Positions 30,451-41,008 of a stretch of DNA of 55,024 bases are shown here, piece after piece. Below the pieces are notes generated by a model. It ran no database searches. It had not been told where the DNA came from and was given only the letters and a program-made list of their open reading frames with translations. The DNA comes from a virus. The translations under genes and the position numbers were made by a program. The stretch is taken from positions 1 through 55,024 of the IMG/VR virus record IMGVR_UViG_3300031920_000406; one strand, 5' to 3'. Every line of letters begins with the position of its first letter. Position 1 is the first letter of the stretch.

Positions 30451-31887
30451 TTATACCTTTTCTTTATGAGTTAGTCCTGAAGTTAGGTTTTCAAGTCTCT
30501 CGATTCCTTCTAAAATTTCATCCGCTTTATCGTCCCGTTTTTCTTCCTTCCCATCTTTTTCTCTTCGATTCCAGATTCGTTCTGGGTCTGCGGCTTTATC
30601 ATACCCTAATTCTCGTGCTCCATCATCTGGTGTGATAAAACCGTCTAATACCTTGTCTTCCACATTACCAATTTCGAATCGACCCGCCACTGCCATGTCT
30701 TTTCGAGCTGGATCTCGCACCGGCTCGAAATTTTGGTGTGTTTTTACAACCGATATTCCTTTTAGAGACAGCTCAGTGTTCCGGATCCATTCCGCAAAAC
30801 GTTTCCCGATTTTTTGGATTGTTTCCGTTTGTGACATTATCAGATCGAATTGTGACCGTACCCAGTTTTTTGTCGTTTGTGTTGATTTCCCTACGATCCA
30901 CGGGAATAGATGAAATGCTGCTACGATTTCTTCATCAAAGATCGAACGATTTAATTTCCACACAAAACCGGTTGCTCCAGGTTGTCCTCCTGCGATTCCG
31001 ATTTCCAGATCGTCCCACGAATAAAAGTTATCATCCGGAGCGATATCCGAGAATCTATCTATATATGCGTCGAAATATTCGTTTGCACGATTAATATAAT
31101 CTGCGTCGTCTTCATCCTCCATTTTCCCCGGTTGTTTGATTTTGATATGTAACCGCGGTACCCCTGCATTTGATGATGATAGTGCCATATCATGCAGCAT
31201 ATTGTCAGCCATTTTCATTAGAGGCCACGCTGATTCAATCATTGCAGCCCCGTATGGGTTTTCCCAATCCATATCGAGGGCATAAAAGAAGAATGTTTTT
31301 TCGTTTGCTCGGAAAAAGTCTCTTCCATTTACCGATATATATGGGGTTCGTTTGTTTTTAGTGAATCTAACACAGAATGGATCAATGATTTCAAATCTTT
31401 CAATTCCTTTCCCCTCTCTATCCACGATCATATTACCCGCGAAGCGTCCGTATGTGAATATGTAATGGAAGAATTGAGCTAATAACAGATCCATTCCGCC
31501 TCCTTTTACGAATTTGAAGGGGCTGATCCGTTCATCAAGATTATTGATCACAAGTTGCGCAATTTCCCGTTGTTTTTCTTCTCCCCCCACTAATTTCACT
31601 ACTTGCCGCGTTGAGCATAGATTTTTCCATGTCCACACCGCCGCAGACGCCATAGGATAATATCGACACACCGCCTGAAAGAACCACTTATACCCTCCTG
31701 ATAGATCTGTCATTACGGTTTCACCCAGATTCAGCCTTGTTGTGTTGTTTTCCGCCCACGAGTTAAAGGCCTTTTCTCCCATTTCTATTTTTGTTATTCC
31801 TTTGGCATTGTTAGATGTTTTGCTCATCCCTCGCAGCCTGGGTTCGATGTATGCTTTCTTTTTCTTTTTATGTCCGAACAGCGCCAT
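30451..31887 (-). CDS. Portal protein
   Basis: 478 residues, RBS AAAGGAG, overlapping the terminase by 20 bases. Helical, with YKWFFQAVCRYYPMASAAVWTWKNLC early, the central stem region, and FHLFPWIVGKSTQTTKNWVRSQFDLIMSQTETIQ, the portal helix pattern of HK97/SPP1-type phages. Forms the dodecameric vertex through which DNA enters. Acidic/basic coiled tail (ADEILEGIERLENL). Confidence 0.82.
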   Translation of the reverse strand: MALFGHKKKKKAYIEPRLRGMSKTSNNAKGITKIEMGEKAFNSWAENNTTRLNLGETVMTDLSGGYKWFFQAVCRYYPMASAAVWTWKNLCSTRQVVKLVGGEEKQREIAQLVINNLDERISPFKFVKGGGMDLLLAQFFHYIFTYGRFAGNMIVDREGKGIERFEIIDPFCVRFTKNKRTPYISVNGRDFFRANEKTFFFYALDMDWENPYGAAMIESAWPLMKMADNMLHDMALSSSNAGVPRLHIKIKQPGKMEDEDDADYINRANEYFDAYIDRFSDIAPDDNFYSWDDLEIGIAGGQPGATGFVWKLNRSIFDEEIVAAFHLFPWIVGKSTQTTKNWVRSQFDLIMSQTETIQKIGKRFAEWIRNTELSLKGISVVKTHQNFEPVRDPARKDMAVAGRFEIGNVEDKVLDGFITPDDGARELGYDKAADPERIWNRREKDGKEEKRDDKADEILEGIERLENLTSGLTHKEKV

Positions 31888-33319
31888 ACTTATTTACTCC
31901 TTTAATTCGTGGCGGTATTGCCGGACGAATTTCCTCATTTTTTATTTTTACCTTATTTGGTCTAAATCCTTTTGAGTACCACGCTCCCATGCATAGGCAG
32001 CATACAAAATCCCACACTATGTTTTCCAGCCCTTCCATATCGAAGTCTGTTAATTCATCTCTCAGGCACCAATATTCCCCATTTAGTATCTGTTCAATCC
32101 CTTTGTGTGTTGCATTGCCTTGCAATGGTATTCCTATTTCTCCATTTTCCAAGCACGAAACCCCTTCCTCAATAATTGTGCTTCGTATATTCGACGAGAA
32201 TTTTACCAGAACCGGATGTATATCTGCAAGATCTGATCCTAATACGTCCCCTAGTCCCGTTGCGTCGATTACTGTTTTCCCTCTCCATTTTGTTTGTCGT
32301 TCACGTACTCGTTTCTTGATCAAGTCCCAATATGTTTTGGTTCGGCTTCCTTTATCTTCTTGTGTTCGTTCCCATGATCTCAACTGTAGCGGATTTGATA
32401 ATTCCAGTGTGATGCCGACATTATACGTAGTACTTCGTGCAAAGTCCCATACGTTAATATATTTTGCTCCTGGTTCTGGTCGGTCCAGTAGGCCTTCTGC
32501 GATTAGTTCTGCATAGTCGCAAATTTCATTTGAAATCATTCCATCGCTGTCTTCGTATAATCCAAGTACATTTTTATTGAATAATCTTTTAGGAAGTTTT
32601 GCCATCCGTTCTAATGCCACTGGCGCCAAGAATGTATTTTTTCGTGCGTCGCCCCGGAATCGATTTACTTTTTTATTCCCTGCTTTGCGTTGTTTTTCGA
32701 TTGATTCCCAGACTTTATATGCGTTTTTCTTTCCCCGGCGAGGTGTTGTAGTCCATGATAAGCATCCTCCCTGATCCCACAGGCGTGGAGATAATATATC
32801 TTCCAGGAATTTTTGTAGGTTTCGTTGCAGATCAGCTTCGTCAAAATTTGCGTAGAAGTATGATCGCCCTTCTAAAAATTTTCCATCCTGTGATGCATTA
32901 CGGAACCACCAGGTTACCCCGGATTTAAAACTGATATGCGGGAATGGTGACCGTTTGATATCTTTGACCATCCATCCGAACTTCGGTCGTTCTACGTATG
33001 TCTCGGTGAATTTGTCGAACACGATGTTTGCCTGATCTTGTGAGATTGATGTATTAAGAATTGACAGTGGTTTTTCTTTGAATTGCTGTCCCACTGGCTT
33101 GTATGTTGCTTTCCATGCGCTAAGAATCGCGATGACCTCTCCTTTGCCCCATCGGTTTCCTGTTGTCAGTCCAAAGCTTTCTGCAAACGCCATCAGATCT
33201 AAACACTCTTTTTCTTCCTCATGCAGATCGGCTTCCAGAATTTCTTTCCCGAAGCATGCAGGGCTTTGGAACCCTCGTATAATTGTTTCTTTCCAGCTTG
33301 GTTTAATTACTATGTCCAT
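31868..33319 (-). CDS. terL: Terminase large subunit
   Basis: 483 residues. ATPase: Walker A GNRWGKG at 54-60 and Walker B YFYANFDEAD near 154-163 with catalytic Glu161. Nuclease: Asp292 in VWDFARS, Asp352 in VIDATGLGD and a late Asp in IVWDF. Packages DNA into the prohead and cuts it. Lies between the small-terminase-like gene and the portal with short overlaps on both sides. Confidence 0.92.
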   Translation of the reverse strand: MDIVIKPSWKETIIRGFQSPACFGKEILEADLHEEEKECLDLMAFAESFGLTTGNRWGKGEVIAILSAWKATYKPVGQQFKEKPLSILNTSISQDQANIVFDKFTETYVERPKFGWMVKDIKRSPFPHISFKSGVTWWFRNASQDGKFLEGRSYFYANFDEADLQRNLQKFLEDILSPRLWDQGGCLSWTTTPRRGKKNAYKVWESIEKQRKAGNKKVNRFRGDARKNTFLAPVALERMAKLPKRLFNKNVLGLYEDSDGMISNEICDYAELIAEGLLDRPEPGAKYINVWDFARSTTYNVGITLELSNPLQLRSWERTQEDKGSRTKTYWDLIKKRVRERQTKWRGKTVIDATGLGDVLGSDLADIHPVLVKFSSNIRSTIIEEGVSCLENGEIGIPLQGNATHKGIEQILNGEYWCLRDELTDFDMEGLENIVWDFVCCLCMGAWYSKGFRPNKVKIKNEEIRPAIPPRIKGVNKYGAVRT

Positions 33320-33770
33320 ATTTTTGCGATACTTCCAGGAAGAATTTTAGAAGTTCATTTTCCCATTTTGAATCTTCTTTTATTTTTGCTTTGATTTCTG
33401 CGGCTTTAATTCCTTCGCTTACCGTTGGTTCTATTTTATTTTTTTTCACTGCACGTTCTACTTTACTGATTACCAGATCAAGAAATTCAGTCAAGGAACC
33501 TATTTGTTTTTCTGTTATTTCTACATGTCCATTTTTATGCGTTCGGATTGATCGTACGCGATATGTATGTCGCTCTCGATGTCTTCGCAACGCATCTTGT
33601 CCGAATTTTTCCGCAGGTTTTTGTTTTTTCACCCATTTTATAATCTCTACCAATGGTACCTTTTTGTTCAGTTTTTCTTCGATCTCCGGTCGATATTTTG
33701 ACTGACATATTTTGCATCGCGATGATTCCCGCCGTACCGGGTCGTACGCTCCTTTTTCAGGCCCTTTCAC
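33303..33770 (-). CDS. Small terminase-like DNA-binding protein
   Basis: 155 residues from a GTG whose G overlaps the upstream stop (TAGTG) and follows GGAG; a longer frame to 33938 would overlap by 169 bases and is less likely. CKICQSKYRPEIEEKLNKKVPLVEIIKWVKKQ is a Cys pair plus HTH, as in small terminases, followed by a basic helix and coiled C-terminus. Would recognise DNA for packaging. Confidence 0.65.
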   Translation of the reverse strand: MKGPEKGAYDPVRRESSRCKICQSKYRPEIEEKLNKKVPLVEIIKWVKKQKPAEKFGQDALRRHRERHTYRVRSIRTHKNGHVEITEKQIGSLTEFLDLVISKVERAVKKNKIEPTVSEGIKAAEIKAKIKEDSKWENELLKFFLEVSQKYGHSN

Positions 33771-34675
33771 TAATGACTCCGTATTCTTCTTGATACTGAC
33801 GGTGATTGTATGATTCGACGTCGATTTTTTGTATACCGGTTTTCTATAACCCCACCTAATTGCTGCGTGCTTACCGCTAAATACTTTCCAAACATTATTT
33901 TTGCGTTTGCTAGATATTTTTCGCTTAGTGCGCTCCACTGTTTTGCAATATCATCAGATTGATCTCGTCTTGCAATCGTCAGTTCTTTTATGCAGGCCGC
34001 TAGACAGTAACTATAGAGAACATAATTGGTGCTCGCTGCTTTTAATCCTTTATCCGCTGAGTTTAGTGTTATTCCCGATTTTAGCCGTGGTTCGATGAAC
34101 GCTTCCATTTCTTCAATAAGTTCTTTTATTAATGATTCCCCCGGACTCGTTTCTGTGTGGTTGTAATCTACGTATACTACAGCTTCGTTAGGGATGGTTG
34201 TTCCTGTTCGACGATTTATCCGTCCTGATTGATAATCGATTCCGTAATCATCTCCATTTGTTAATACTACGAATGGTAGATACCATACAAAAACCTGACC
34301 TCCGTTTGCGATTGTGCTTCCTATTGATGTTCGTGCCACTGTTCCATTTTCGTAATCAATGATATAATCTCTGTTTTCTATATACACTGTTGTTAACGTA
34401 AGATCAATTGCGACTACTCCTGAATTCGGGACAATCTTTTGTGCATCCAGGTCTACCGGGTTTTGATTGTTTAATGTTATTGGGTTGTGTGAATCGGCTT
34501 GAGGTGTATTCACACGGATGATTTTTACAGTTTCCGAGTTTTCGGTTATATTAGAAAACTCCAGCTGTGCTCCTTCCAATAGTTTTAATTTGAGTGATTC
34601 ATTTATCTCATCCGGGATTGTTATTTTCTCTGCCTGGATTACTTTACGGATTGTTTCTATATCTGTTAGTGCCAC
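33770..34675 (-). CDS. Head or connector structural protein
   Basis: 301 residues. Two similar beta segments (VYIENRDYIIDYENGTVARTS; DYGIDYQSGRINRRTG) are followed by a helical end (YVLYSYCLAACIKELTIARRD). Position and size suit a head-completion or spike-base protein, but no family can be named. Confidence 0.5.
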   Translation of the reverse strand: MALTDIETIRKVIQAEKITIPDEINESLKLKLLEGAQLEFSNITENSETVKIIRVNTPQADSHNPITLNNQNPVDLDAQKIVPNSGVVAIDLTLTTVYIENRDYIIDYENGTVARTSIGSTIANGGQVFVWYLPFVVLTNGDDYGIDYQSGRINRRTGTTIPNEAVVYVDYNHTETSPGESLIKELIEEMEAFIEPRLKSGITLNSADKGLKAASTNYVLYSYCLAACIKELTIARRDQSDDIAKQWSALSEKYLANAKIMFGKYLAVSTQQLGGVIENRYTKNRRRIIQSPSVSRRIRSH

Positions 34676-34690
34676 TCTATTTTACCCTTT

Positions 34691-37027
34691 TTATGCTACA
34701 ATGTTATTTGCTGATACTGTGTTGGTTCCATTATTTACTATTTGATTTACTCCATTTGTCAAACACGTGTTTCCCGTAATGATGATTCGGTCTGAGCTGT
34801 TTGCGATATTAATTCCGTCTGTTGTATTGCTGCAACAGATATTTCCTTCCACCGTATTATTGTCTCCGATTGCCATTATAATTCCATTTGCACAGTCTTC
34901 TATATTATTTCCATTTATCGTATTTGATGTTGTTTCACAGAAGATTCCATCTCCCGCGCATCCTTGGATACAGTTACTGTTTACCGTTACCCGATTATTA
35001 ATTGTACCGACGCCTCCACCTTCATCATCTAAATGTATTCCATGGCTTGTACAGCTCACGATATTATTGCTGTTGATTGTTGAGTGTAGATTTGATGAAC
35101 CGGCCGACAGATGTATTCCCACCGCTCCATTGTGTATTTTGTTTCCATTGATTGTACAATATCTTGAGTTTGCATCAATTAGAATCCCATCTGCCGTTGT
35201 ATCTATGATGGTATTTCCATTAATTTGGTAATGATTTCCATTACCTCGTGTTTGTATTCCTGTTGATGAGCATGTTTTAATCCAATTGTTGCATGCTCGG
35301 CATTGCCCCAGGTTACTATCTATATCGATACCTACCGTTGTATTTATTATTTGATTTCCATCGATGTTAAAATATCCACAGTTTGCTGCGTCCGTGAACG
35401 CAATTCCGATTGCTCCTGTTGAATCAATTCGGTTACCACTAATTGTTCCGTCCTGGCTTTTTAATTCAATACCATATCCCGTTCCTATTGAGTAGATATA
35501 ATTTCCACTCATACTCACCCGATCTCCTCCATTCTCTGTTCGGATTCCCGCATCTACTGCCCCTGTGATATTGTTTCCGGTTAGCGCGCAGTCTGTGGCG
35601 TTCACCACAATTCCAAATTGGCTTGCACTATGAATTCTATTTCCCGTTACTGTATGTCCTGTTCCCGAACACCCGATTCCATTTAATTCCGAATCTTCAA
35701 TTGTGTTCCCGCTTGCCACATCTCTATTTCCATTTAGATGAATTGAATGATCTGCAGTTCCGTATTCAATGAAATTGTTATTTACTATGCTATCATCACC
35801 GTTAATAACGATATGTCCGTACAGTCTATTATTGTCTATCGTGTTATTATTCCCTGTTATTTCCACATCGCTATACACTCGATTTCCACGAATGTTCCCA
35901 TACGCCATGTCTGCGATGATTGCTCCAACTTCAAGGATATTATCCACGATTTCCGTGTATCTGCATGCCGTTGTCAATTCGATGGAGTTCCCTCCTGCCC
36001 CTGCCGCTCTAAGAACATTATCCGAGATTGACAACCAGTCAGCATCCTCTGCTGTAATAGCCTGGCTGCGGCAATAAACCATCGTATTGCCTTGGATTTT
36101 TGTATACATTGTGCCACTGTTAATTTCGATTGCTGTATTTGTCACTCCTGTGATTTTATTGTTTGTTATATCGTTCATATAACAATCGTGATCATCTGTG
36201 TTTGTTCGAATTGCGTGATCGTTCTGGTCGCTAATCATATTATCTGATACCTCGCAACTATGGGCATTTTTTAGTTCGATTCCGATTCCTCCGGACAGTA
36301 TCGTATTGTTTTGTATTACCGTTTTCGCCGCTACTGAGTTCGTGTCTACTCCTGTCTGGATTCCGATTGTGGTTGTCAGACGGCTACATTTAAGCACATT
36401 TCTTTCGACCGTGACCCCGATTCCCGAGATTTTCATGCACGGTCGTCCTACTGTTGGGGTGTGTTCTACTGTGAAGCCCCTGAATAGCGATCCGATATTT
36501 ATTGCGTCAATGATATAGTAATTCCCTGTTTGTGTATCTCCCCTATATTGTTCTTTTAATGTGAGAGTAGTATCGTTTACAAAGCCTGCGATTGGCAGAG
36601 CCATTCCTCGGATAATTAACCATGGATCTGTGTACCCGGATGGCGCGTTTGCTCCTGTGTCCCACACTGTTCCTCCGACTCCGTTTACTGTTGATGAGTT
36701 ATTTATTACCTGTGCTGTACCGTTATCGTATGCATTTGTTGCATCGTGAGTTTCGAACTCGATTTCGTTATCTATTAGTTGGATTATTGTCGTTTTAGGT
36801 GATTCTCCGATGAGGTTTTGTCCCCTAAGTACCAGGTTATGTGTTTCTGCGTAGGTTCCATTTTTCACGAAGATATATTCAGCACCGGAATCAAGAGCGT
36901 CATAGATCGTTGTGTAATCCCCGATGCCTGTAATTGGCGATACTGTTACAAACTCTGCTTCAATCTTTGAGATTCGCAGGGCGTTTAGTGTTGTGTTCAG
37001 TGAGTGAACAGCTTTTCCCGTTTTCAT
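34691..37027 (-). CDS. Right-handed beta-helix spike (NosD/pectate-lyase-like)
   Basis: 778 residues. An entry segment (ITGIGDYTTIYDALDSGAEYIFVKNGTY) leads into more than 20 beta-helix coils with recurring G-N-x-I and G-I-x-I motifs. This is the fold of phage tailspikes that bind or degrade surface polysaccharide. No catalytic residues can be assigned. The gene's codons alternate regularly, so the coil repeats also show at DNA level. Confidence 0.8.
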   Translation of the reverse strand: MKTGKAVHSLNTTLNALRISKIEAEFVTVSPITGIGDYTTIYDALDSGAEYIFVKNGTYAETHNLVLRGQNLIGESPKTTIIQLIDNEIEFETHDATNAYDNGTAQVINNSSTVNGVGGTVWDTGANAPSGYTDPWLIIRGMALPIAGFVNDTTLTLKEQYRGDTQTGNYYIIDAINIGSLFRGFTVEHTPTVGRPCMKISGIGVTVERNVLKCSRLTTTIGIQTGVDTNSVAAKTVIQNNTILSGGIGIELKNAHSCEVSDNMISDQNDHAIRTNTDDHDCYMNDITNNKITGVTNTAIEINSGTMYTKIQGNTMVYCRSQAITAEDADWLSISDNVLRAAGAGGNSIELTTACRYTEIVDNILEVGAIIADMAYGNIRGNRVYSDVEITGNNNTIDNNRLYGHIVINGDDSIVNNNFIEYGTADHSIHLNGNRDVASGNTIEDSELNGIGCSGTGHTVTGNRIHSASQFGIVVNATDCALTGNNITGAVDAGIRTENGGDRVSMSGNYIYSIGTGYGIELKSQDGTISGNRIDSTGAIGIAFTDAANCGYFNIDGNQIINTTVGIDIDSNLGQCRACNNWIKTCSSTGIQTRGNGNHYQINGNTIIDTTADGILIDANSRYCTINGNKIHNGAVGIHLSAGSSNLHSTINSNNIVSCTSHGIHLDDEGGGVGTINNRVTVNSNCIQGCAGDGIFCETTSNTINGNNIEDCANGIIMAIGDNNTVEGNICCSNTTDGINIANSSDRIIITGNTCLTNGVNQIVNNGTNTVSANNIVA

Positions 37028-37073
37028 TTCTATCCTTTATTCTCCGGAATCTTCTGGGTCATTCAGTTTTTGT

Positions 37074-40000
37074 TTACCAGTAATTATACCATTGCACCAG
37101 GCCTGCGTATTTTCTTTCCAGCGGGCCTATATCGTATTCATTTGTTCCCGGCATGCTCTGTCCACGCCATTCTGTTTCGAATGGGTGGTCGAGGTCTCCT
37201 TGCAACATATATGCGAAATCCACTTGTTCTGTCGGACTTACCATTCCATTGTCTATTAGATTGCTTCTGGGTGCGGGGCTCCAGTTTGACCCTTCCGGAT
37301 TTGCTGCATTAAAACCGGAAAAGAGTTCTTCCTGTGTTTGTGTTGTAAGAATACCATTAGCTTCTCCCTGGTCAACATCTCTGTACAGATCGTAATCTTC
37401 TATGTCTATTACGCTGTTTGCGATATCATTCCATAAATAAATATTGTTTTTTGTCCATATTGTAGCTCCGGCAATGCCGTATATAGCCCGGCGCCAGTTC
37501 CTAAAGTGGTTATTGTATATATACACCCAGTCTTTTACTCCAGTGTACATACCATAGTGTCCGATCCCCACTGGCGCTTTTTCTTCGATTCCCCAAATAC
37601 TATTGTCCACTGTTATCACTCGCCCCGCGTTGTCTCTTCCATTAATAATCATCCGTGCGCTTGCGACTTCATAAGCCATTCGGACTATGCACATCGACAC
37701 TTTTAATGAACTCCCTGTTTTTGATCTTAGACAGATAACATCTCTCGCACCCCCTCCTGCTCCGGTATTAAACATTTGCATTCCCATAAACCAGATATTC
37801 GAGATCACATTTGCGACGTCATTTAAATCTATGGTAACTGCCGCCACGACGAACAGACGATATTTTGTCACATCCCAGCTACCGCTATTGATTACTCGAT
37901 GTTGCATTATACTTTCCCGGACAGTCGAGAACGTTTGCCACACTTTTATACCGTGTCCGAAGTCGCACGTCGGACCGTCATATACCACTGCTACAGCGTC
38001 TGGTACATATGTCGCCTGTTCACAATAGCATGGAAACCATAGCTGATAATCTCCTGCTACTAACGAAGCATTTCCTGTTAGAGCTGCGTATCCTGCTTCT
38101 GCTGCCGATTGACTTGCGAACACATGATCGATACTGTTTACTGCTTGGTCCGCTGCATTTCCCGGAGCCCCTCCCGCCCCTGTTCTTAATACGAATTGAA
38201 ACGGGTTAATCATTTCTTTCACATAACCGTGTGCCGGACCTGCCCCGTAGTCCACGTCTGCACCAACTCCCATTAACACATTCACTTGTGGAATTTCGAA
38301 TGTTGCTATGCCGTCCAATACTCTTACTAATCCTGCTCCTGTTTGAAAATCTGCTGGGCAATTTGGACACACCCCGAATGGGCACACCGCTTGGGTTCTC
38401 TCTAACGCCCCCGCATCCGGCGCTATTCCTTGTGACCGGAAGCCTGCTTCGTGATCTAAATCTGGTGTATGATTATTAAAGTGTCTTGCTCTACAGATTA
38501 GATCGCTTCCCAGGGCCGGTGTCCAGTCCCATGTTTCCCGGCCTCCTGCTACTGCTGTGAACAGAGCTGCATCCGCTTGTACTGTAAGATAACCGTGTAT
38601 TTCTCCTTCGTTGATATCGTATACGTTATAGTCTTGTGTTGTGATTGATCCCATTACCGCTGCATTTCTTACAAAGACTGAGTTATACACTGATACCACA
38701 GCGGCGCCTCCTTCCCCTACCGGTACATGCCACCCATACATGGTGCAGTATTTCATGTCCAGCGTTTGACCGTCTCCGTCCGCGAACATTCCAGTGAAGT
38801 CCAAACGGATCGCGAAAAGCCCGATTACATATATTACGCAGTTGTATACTTTTGCGCTCCCGTTATCCACTCTTACAGCTTGCCGTAAGTGTACACCATT
38901 GCAATCAGCTACACGGATCACGCACTGTTCTATCACTGTATCCCCATCCGCGTGTCCGAAGATGTAGACTGTTCCTCTCGCCGCCAGGGCATTTGAGCTC
39001 ATGTGCAGTTGCAAGCCCATGATATTTAGATATTGACGGGTTGAGGATCCTACTGTAAGGATATTACCTGTCGCTATTTCCAGTCGATATAATGTTGGAT
39101 CCCACACTCCCCCTGTTTGTACCCGATGAACGAAATTACATTGTCGCACCGTATCCAAAGGCGTATACACGTGTAGTTGATATGTTTCATCACAAGTCGT
39201 ACCGTCATACACCACCTGCACGTTATCTACGGTGTTTCCCGCTTGTTCGCAGTAGCACACCCCGTGCATTGAAATTTCTGCCTGGGTCAGGTCTGACGTT
39301 CCCAGATTTCCCGAGAATCCGTTTTCGAACGTTGATTGTGACCCGAACGGATGTGTAATTAATGTACATGTCGTATTGTTTGTATCAGGCGGTTTTGCCC
39401 CTGTCAGTGTAAGCACCATCCATGCGTTTTCCGATAGTTTCCCCACTACGCATGCCACCGCTGCGCCATTGTATTGTATTCTTGCCCCTATTCCCATCAG
39501 GTTATGATTCTGTGCATTGACGAAGTACATGATACTATCGAGCACCGCGCATTCACTTCCTACTCTAAAATTTCCTGGACCGTTAGGGCAGATGCCGTAC
39601 ATGATCTTGTCTTGAGGATAATATGCTAAGGCTCCCACGTCCCATCTTCCACGTGGGCTTAGAAAATCTGTTGGAAGAAATGTTTCTCCATCTTCATAAT
39701 CTTTTACTGGGTGTGTTTCCACAACCAATCGATATCCTTCTGGATGGTCGAGGTCTGCCGAGTCTTCATCACGAAGTTTTATTCCATTGCCGATCAGCTC
39801 ACTATCTGCTCTCGGGTACCACACCCATGTATCCTCGAATCCTGCTGCCGAGTAGAATAGTTCCTCATTTGTTTGTCTTGTCAATCTTCCGTGCTCTTCT
39901 TCCAGATCTGTTTGGCGGTATATGTTAAAATCGTGGTATGTTCCCGCCGATATACCCAGGCGCAGGTCCAGGAAGTTGTTTATAACGAACATTCCGCTAC

Positions 40001-40931
40001 CTGTACATACCAAATCGTCCATGTTATGAAATGTATTTCCTACTACGATAAACTGACCGCTCCGGATTGTAAAGAATGGGTAAAATACTGATCCTGTTAA
40101 TAGCGTACTATGCACTGTGCTGAAGCACACATTGTTTTTCATTACCACAACTTGCCCGTTGTTTGTCCCTACCCAGACTATTTCCCCCAGGCTGGGACCT
40201 CCTGTGTCTCTTAATCTTAATACACATTGTTCTATGAACACTCGTGACGTTGCTATTGCATTCATTTGAATGCATCTTCCCCCGGCCCACGAGTGGTAAA
40301 TCTGTAGATTTGTTATGTGAACTGACAGCATGAAACCGGCCCCATTGTCTAGTCCGATTCGATAGTTACCTGCCATTGCTTGCATTCTGTATTTTGTACC
40401 TGCCCACATCCCATTATTAACATTTGCGTGCACAAAATTGCCTTCAGTTGCCAAATTGGTAATGCTGTAAATGAAAAATTCATGTGTTGCATCGCATGTT
40501 GGGCCGTCGAAGTTACACAGCACAGCGTCTACATCGTATGTCGTTTGATTCGCATAGCACGGAAAGCATACGTCTTGATTTGTCGCCACAAGACTTGCAT
40601 TGCCTGTGAGAGCTGCATATCCTGCTTCGGCTGTTGCCAGGGAACCAAAAACTGCACTGATCGAAACTATTGCTGAAATCGCTTGATTAATCATTGCCAC
40701 CCCCGTTGCATCTACCAGGTACCAGTTCGATTGGTCTACCTTTGATGCCACATACCCGATCGATCCCCCGGCATTATACTCAACTCTTGATCCTACTCCC
40801 ATCAAAACATCTGTTTGTGGCGCGCTGAAATTAGCCAAACCACCCCCGCCTGCCACGGTGATATTTCCAGCTATCTTATAATCAGCTGGGCAATTCGGAC
40901 ACACTTGCATGAAGCCTTGATTTGCCGCCAT
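37074..40931 (-). CDS. Giant virion spike with three homologous modules
   Basis: 1285 residues. Three units of about 420 residues each open with a Cys-containing block (VCPNCPADY, ICPNGPGNF, VCPNCPADF), then LMG[VI]GxRxxYNxG, AEAGYAALTGNASLV, a CYxxQxTYxxDxVxxxxDGPTCD block and a beta-helix part. Probably a host-binding spike, possibly one chain supplying three copies of the fold. Largest late gene; no enzymatic motif. Confidence 0.65.
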   Translation of the reverse strand: MAANQGFMQVCPNCPADYKIAGNITVAGGGGLANFSAPQTDVLMGVGSRVEYNAGGSIGYVASKVDQSNWYLVDATGVAMINQAISAIVSISAVFGSLATAEAGYAALTGNASLVATNQDVCFPCYANQTTYDVDAVLCNFDGPTCDATHEFFIYSITNLATEGNFVHANVNNGMWAGTKYRMQAMAGNYRIGLDNGAGFMLSVHITNLQIYHSWAGGRCIQMNAIATSRVFIEQCVLRLRDTGGPSLGEIVWVGTNNGQVVVMKNNVCFSTVHSTLLTGSVFYPFFTIRSGQFIVVGNTFHNMDDLVCTGSGMFVINNFLDLRLGISAGTYHDFNIYRQTDLEEEHGRLTRQTNEELFYSAAGFEDTWVWYPRADSELIGNGIKLRDEDSADLDHPEGYRLVVETHPVKDYEDGETFLPTDFLSPRGRWDVGALAYYPQDKIMYGICPNGPGNFRVGSECAVLDSIMYFVNAQNHNLMGIGARIQYNGAAVACVVGKLSENAWMVLTLTGAKPPDTNNTTCTLITHPFGSQSTFENGFSGNLGTSDLTQAEISMHGVCYCEQAGNTVDNVQVVYDGTTCDETYQLHVYTPLDTVRQCNFVHRVQTGGVWDPTLYRLEIATGNILTVGSSTRQYLNIMGLQLHMSSNALAARGTVYIFGHADGDTVIEQCVIRVADCNGVHLRQAVRVDNGSAKVYNCVIYVIGLFAIRLDFTGMFADGDGQTLDMKYCTMYGWHVPVGEGGAAVVSVYNSVFVRNAAVMGSITTQDYNVYDINEGEIHGYLTVQADAALFTAVAGGRETWDWTPALGSDLICRARHFNNHTPDLDHEAGFRSQGIAPDAGALERTQAVCPFGVCPNCPADFQTGAGLVRVLDGIATFEIPQVNVLMGVGADVDYGAGPAHGYVKEMINPFQFVLRTGAGGAPGNAADQAVNSIDHVFASQSAAEAGYAALTGNASLVAGDYQLWFPCYCEQATYVPDAVAVVYDGPTCDFGHGIKVWQTFSTVRESIMQHRVINSGSWDVTKYRLFVVAAVTIDLNDVANVISNIWFMGMQMFNTGAGGGARDVICLRSKTGSSLKVSMCIVRMAYEVASARMIINGRDNAGRVITVDNSIWGIEEKAPVGIGHYGMYTGVKDWVYIYNNHFRNWRRAIYGIAGATIWTKNNIYLWNDIANSVIDIEDYDLYRDVDQGEANGILTTQTQEELFSGFNAANPEGSNWSPAPRSNLIDNGMVSPTEQVDFAYMLQGDLDHPFETEWRGQSMPGTNEYDIGPLERKYAGLVQWYNYW

Positions 40932-41008
40932 ACTCTTTACTTATCTCTTCCTTTTACTTATCTTTTTCAATTTATTACCAGCTCTCTTTTCTTTGACTAT
41001 TTATTTCT

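Noticed and set aside
34767-40676. Plus-strand ORFs opposite the two spike genes
   Set aside because: They mirror the repetitive beta-helix coding frames and show no start signals or protein-like composition.
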